From DATIXD01 sp035518875 (GTDB lineage Bacteria > Pseudomonadota > Gammaproteobacteria > Methylococcales > Methylococcaceae), in contig DATIXD010000303.1 in the NCBI GenBank assembly GCA_035518875.1, forward strand, positions 1 to 5,073: DNA of 5,073 nucleotides, in the 5' to 3' direction. The notes below the pieces were generated by a model. The model saw nothing but the letters and a program-made list of their open reading frames with translations, was not told the DNA's origin and made no database searches. Each line of letters opens with the position of its first letter. Within the stretch, counting starts at the first letter, position 1. The position numbers and the translations under genes are program-made. This document shows, piece after piece, positions 4,955 to 5,073 of the stretch.

Positions 4955-4959
4955 CCCTC
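4955..4959 (-). promoter_or_regulatory. Shine-Dalgarno GAGGG deciding the CDF start
   Basis: GAGGG on the minus strand lies seven bases before ATG 4945-4947 and overlaps a TGA at 4958-4960 that ends the upstream frame. It favours this start over the in-frame ATG at 5008-5010. Confidence 0.55.
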
Positions 4960-5073
4960 ACAGATGGCAACAAGTACCGGCCTCATGAGCCGGAAGACGG
5001 GAAGCAACACCGGCGTTGAAACCGAAATCCACCTCGTTTATCGTGAACCGATCCAGAGCCCAGCTGTAGAAGC
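4958..5073 (-). CDS. Possible C-terminal tail of an unidentified upstream gene (partial)
   Basis: One minus-strand frame is open from the window edge (first full codon at 5071) to TGA 4958-4960, giving 37 residues that include WALDRFTINEVDFGFNAGVA and finish with a GTCCHL tail. The stop sits ten bases before the CDF start and overlaps its Shine-Dalgarno, the usual operon arrangement. I do not recognise the protein. A 37-codon open frame at a window edge can occur by chance, and this stretch could equally be the CDF leader. Confidence 0.35.
   Translation of the reverse strand, partial: FYSWALDRFTINEVDFGFNAGVASRLPAHEAGTCCHL
4977..4993. repeat. Near-palindrome upstream of the CDF gene
   Basis: CCGG, an extra C, the perfect 8-bp palindrome CTCATGAG, then CCGG: a 17-bp near-palindrome with one unpaired base, 30 bases before the CDF start. 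It could be an operator for a dimeric regulator or an RNA hairpin in the leader. It does not resemble an AT-rich Zur box. It also lies inside the possible upstream coding tail, so it may be incidental. Confidence 0.3.

Noticed and set aside
4279..5010. Longer CDF form starting at 5010
   Set aside because: The extra 21 residues have no family similarity, cross the near-palindrome, and the internal ATG at 4945-4947 has a well-spaced GAGGG.
1..5073. Zur, Fur or other metal-regulator box (GTTATAxxATAAC type)
   Set aside because: Gene content led me to look upstream of each gene, but no AT-rich palindrome of this type was found by eye.

Overview
The window (about 58-60% GC by eye) looks like an accessory zinc- or transition-metal-homeostasis region of a gammaproteobacterium. 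A degraded 3' end of a formylmethanofuran dehydrogenase subunit A gene (fhcA) suggests the host, or the source of that fragment, is a methylotroph or methanotroph using tetrahydromethanopterin C1 chemistry. All supported genes lie on the minus strand, so the transcriptional order runs from high to low coordinates.

Layout in transcription order. A possible C-terminal tail of an unidentified gene (5071-4958) leads into a short, membrane-domain-only cation diffusion facilitator (CDF; 4947-4279). A COG0523 (CobW-like) GTPase gene follows, but it is broken: its first ~74 codons (from 4250) run straight into the 3' end of fhcA (about 4031-3736), and the joined region carries a further frameshift. 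Five bases on begins a zinc-finger-free DksA paralogue (dksA2, 3730-3309), interrupted by an apparent one-base deletion near 3512. Then come a small uncharacterised His/Cys protein (3304-3056), a phosphoribosyl-AMP cyclohydrolase (hisI, 3059-2643, 4-base ATGA overlap), a canonical COG0523 GTPase (2629-1652) and a second, divergent COG0523 GTPase (1633-659). After a 177-base gap is a secreted protein (481 to the window edge) made almost wholly of coiled-coil heptads with a histidine every seventh residue.

How it fits together. COG0523 GTPases, Cys-poor DksA2 and a spare HisI are a familiar combination in bacterial Zur (zinc-limitation) regulons: the GTPases act as metallochaperones, DksA2 replaces a zinc-dependent transcription factor, and the extra HisI backs up a zinc enzyme. 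The CDF and the histidine-rich secreted protein would add transport and envelope metal binding. This is inference from family membership and gene order; I saw no convincing Zur box in the window.

Most notable: (1) the histidine/methionine heptad protein, with 17 histidines on a strict 7-residue grid, 10 of them in HxxM units, and acidic and basic arms separated by a Gly-Pro turn; (2) the cobW-fhcA deletion scar; (3) the dksA2 frameshift; (4) the small HC-x3-HC protein embedded between dksA2 and hisI.
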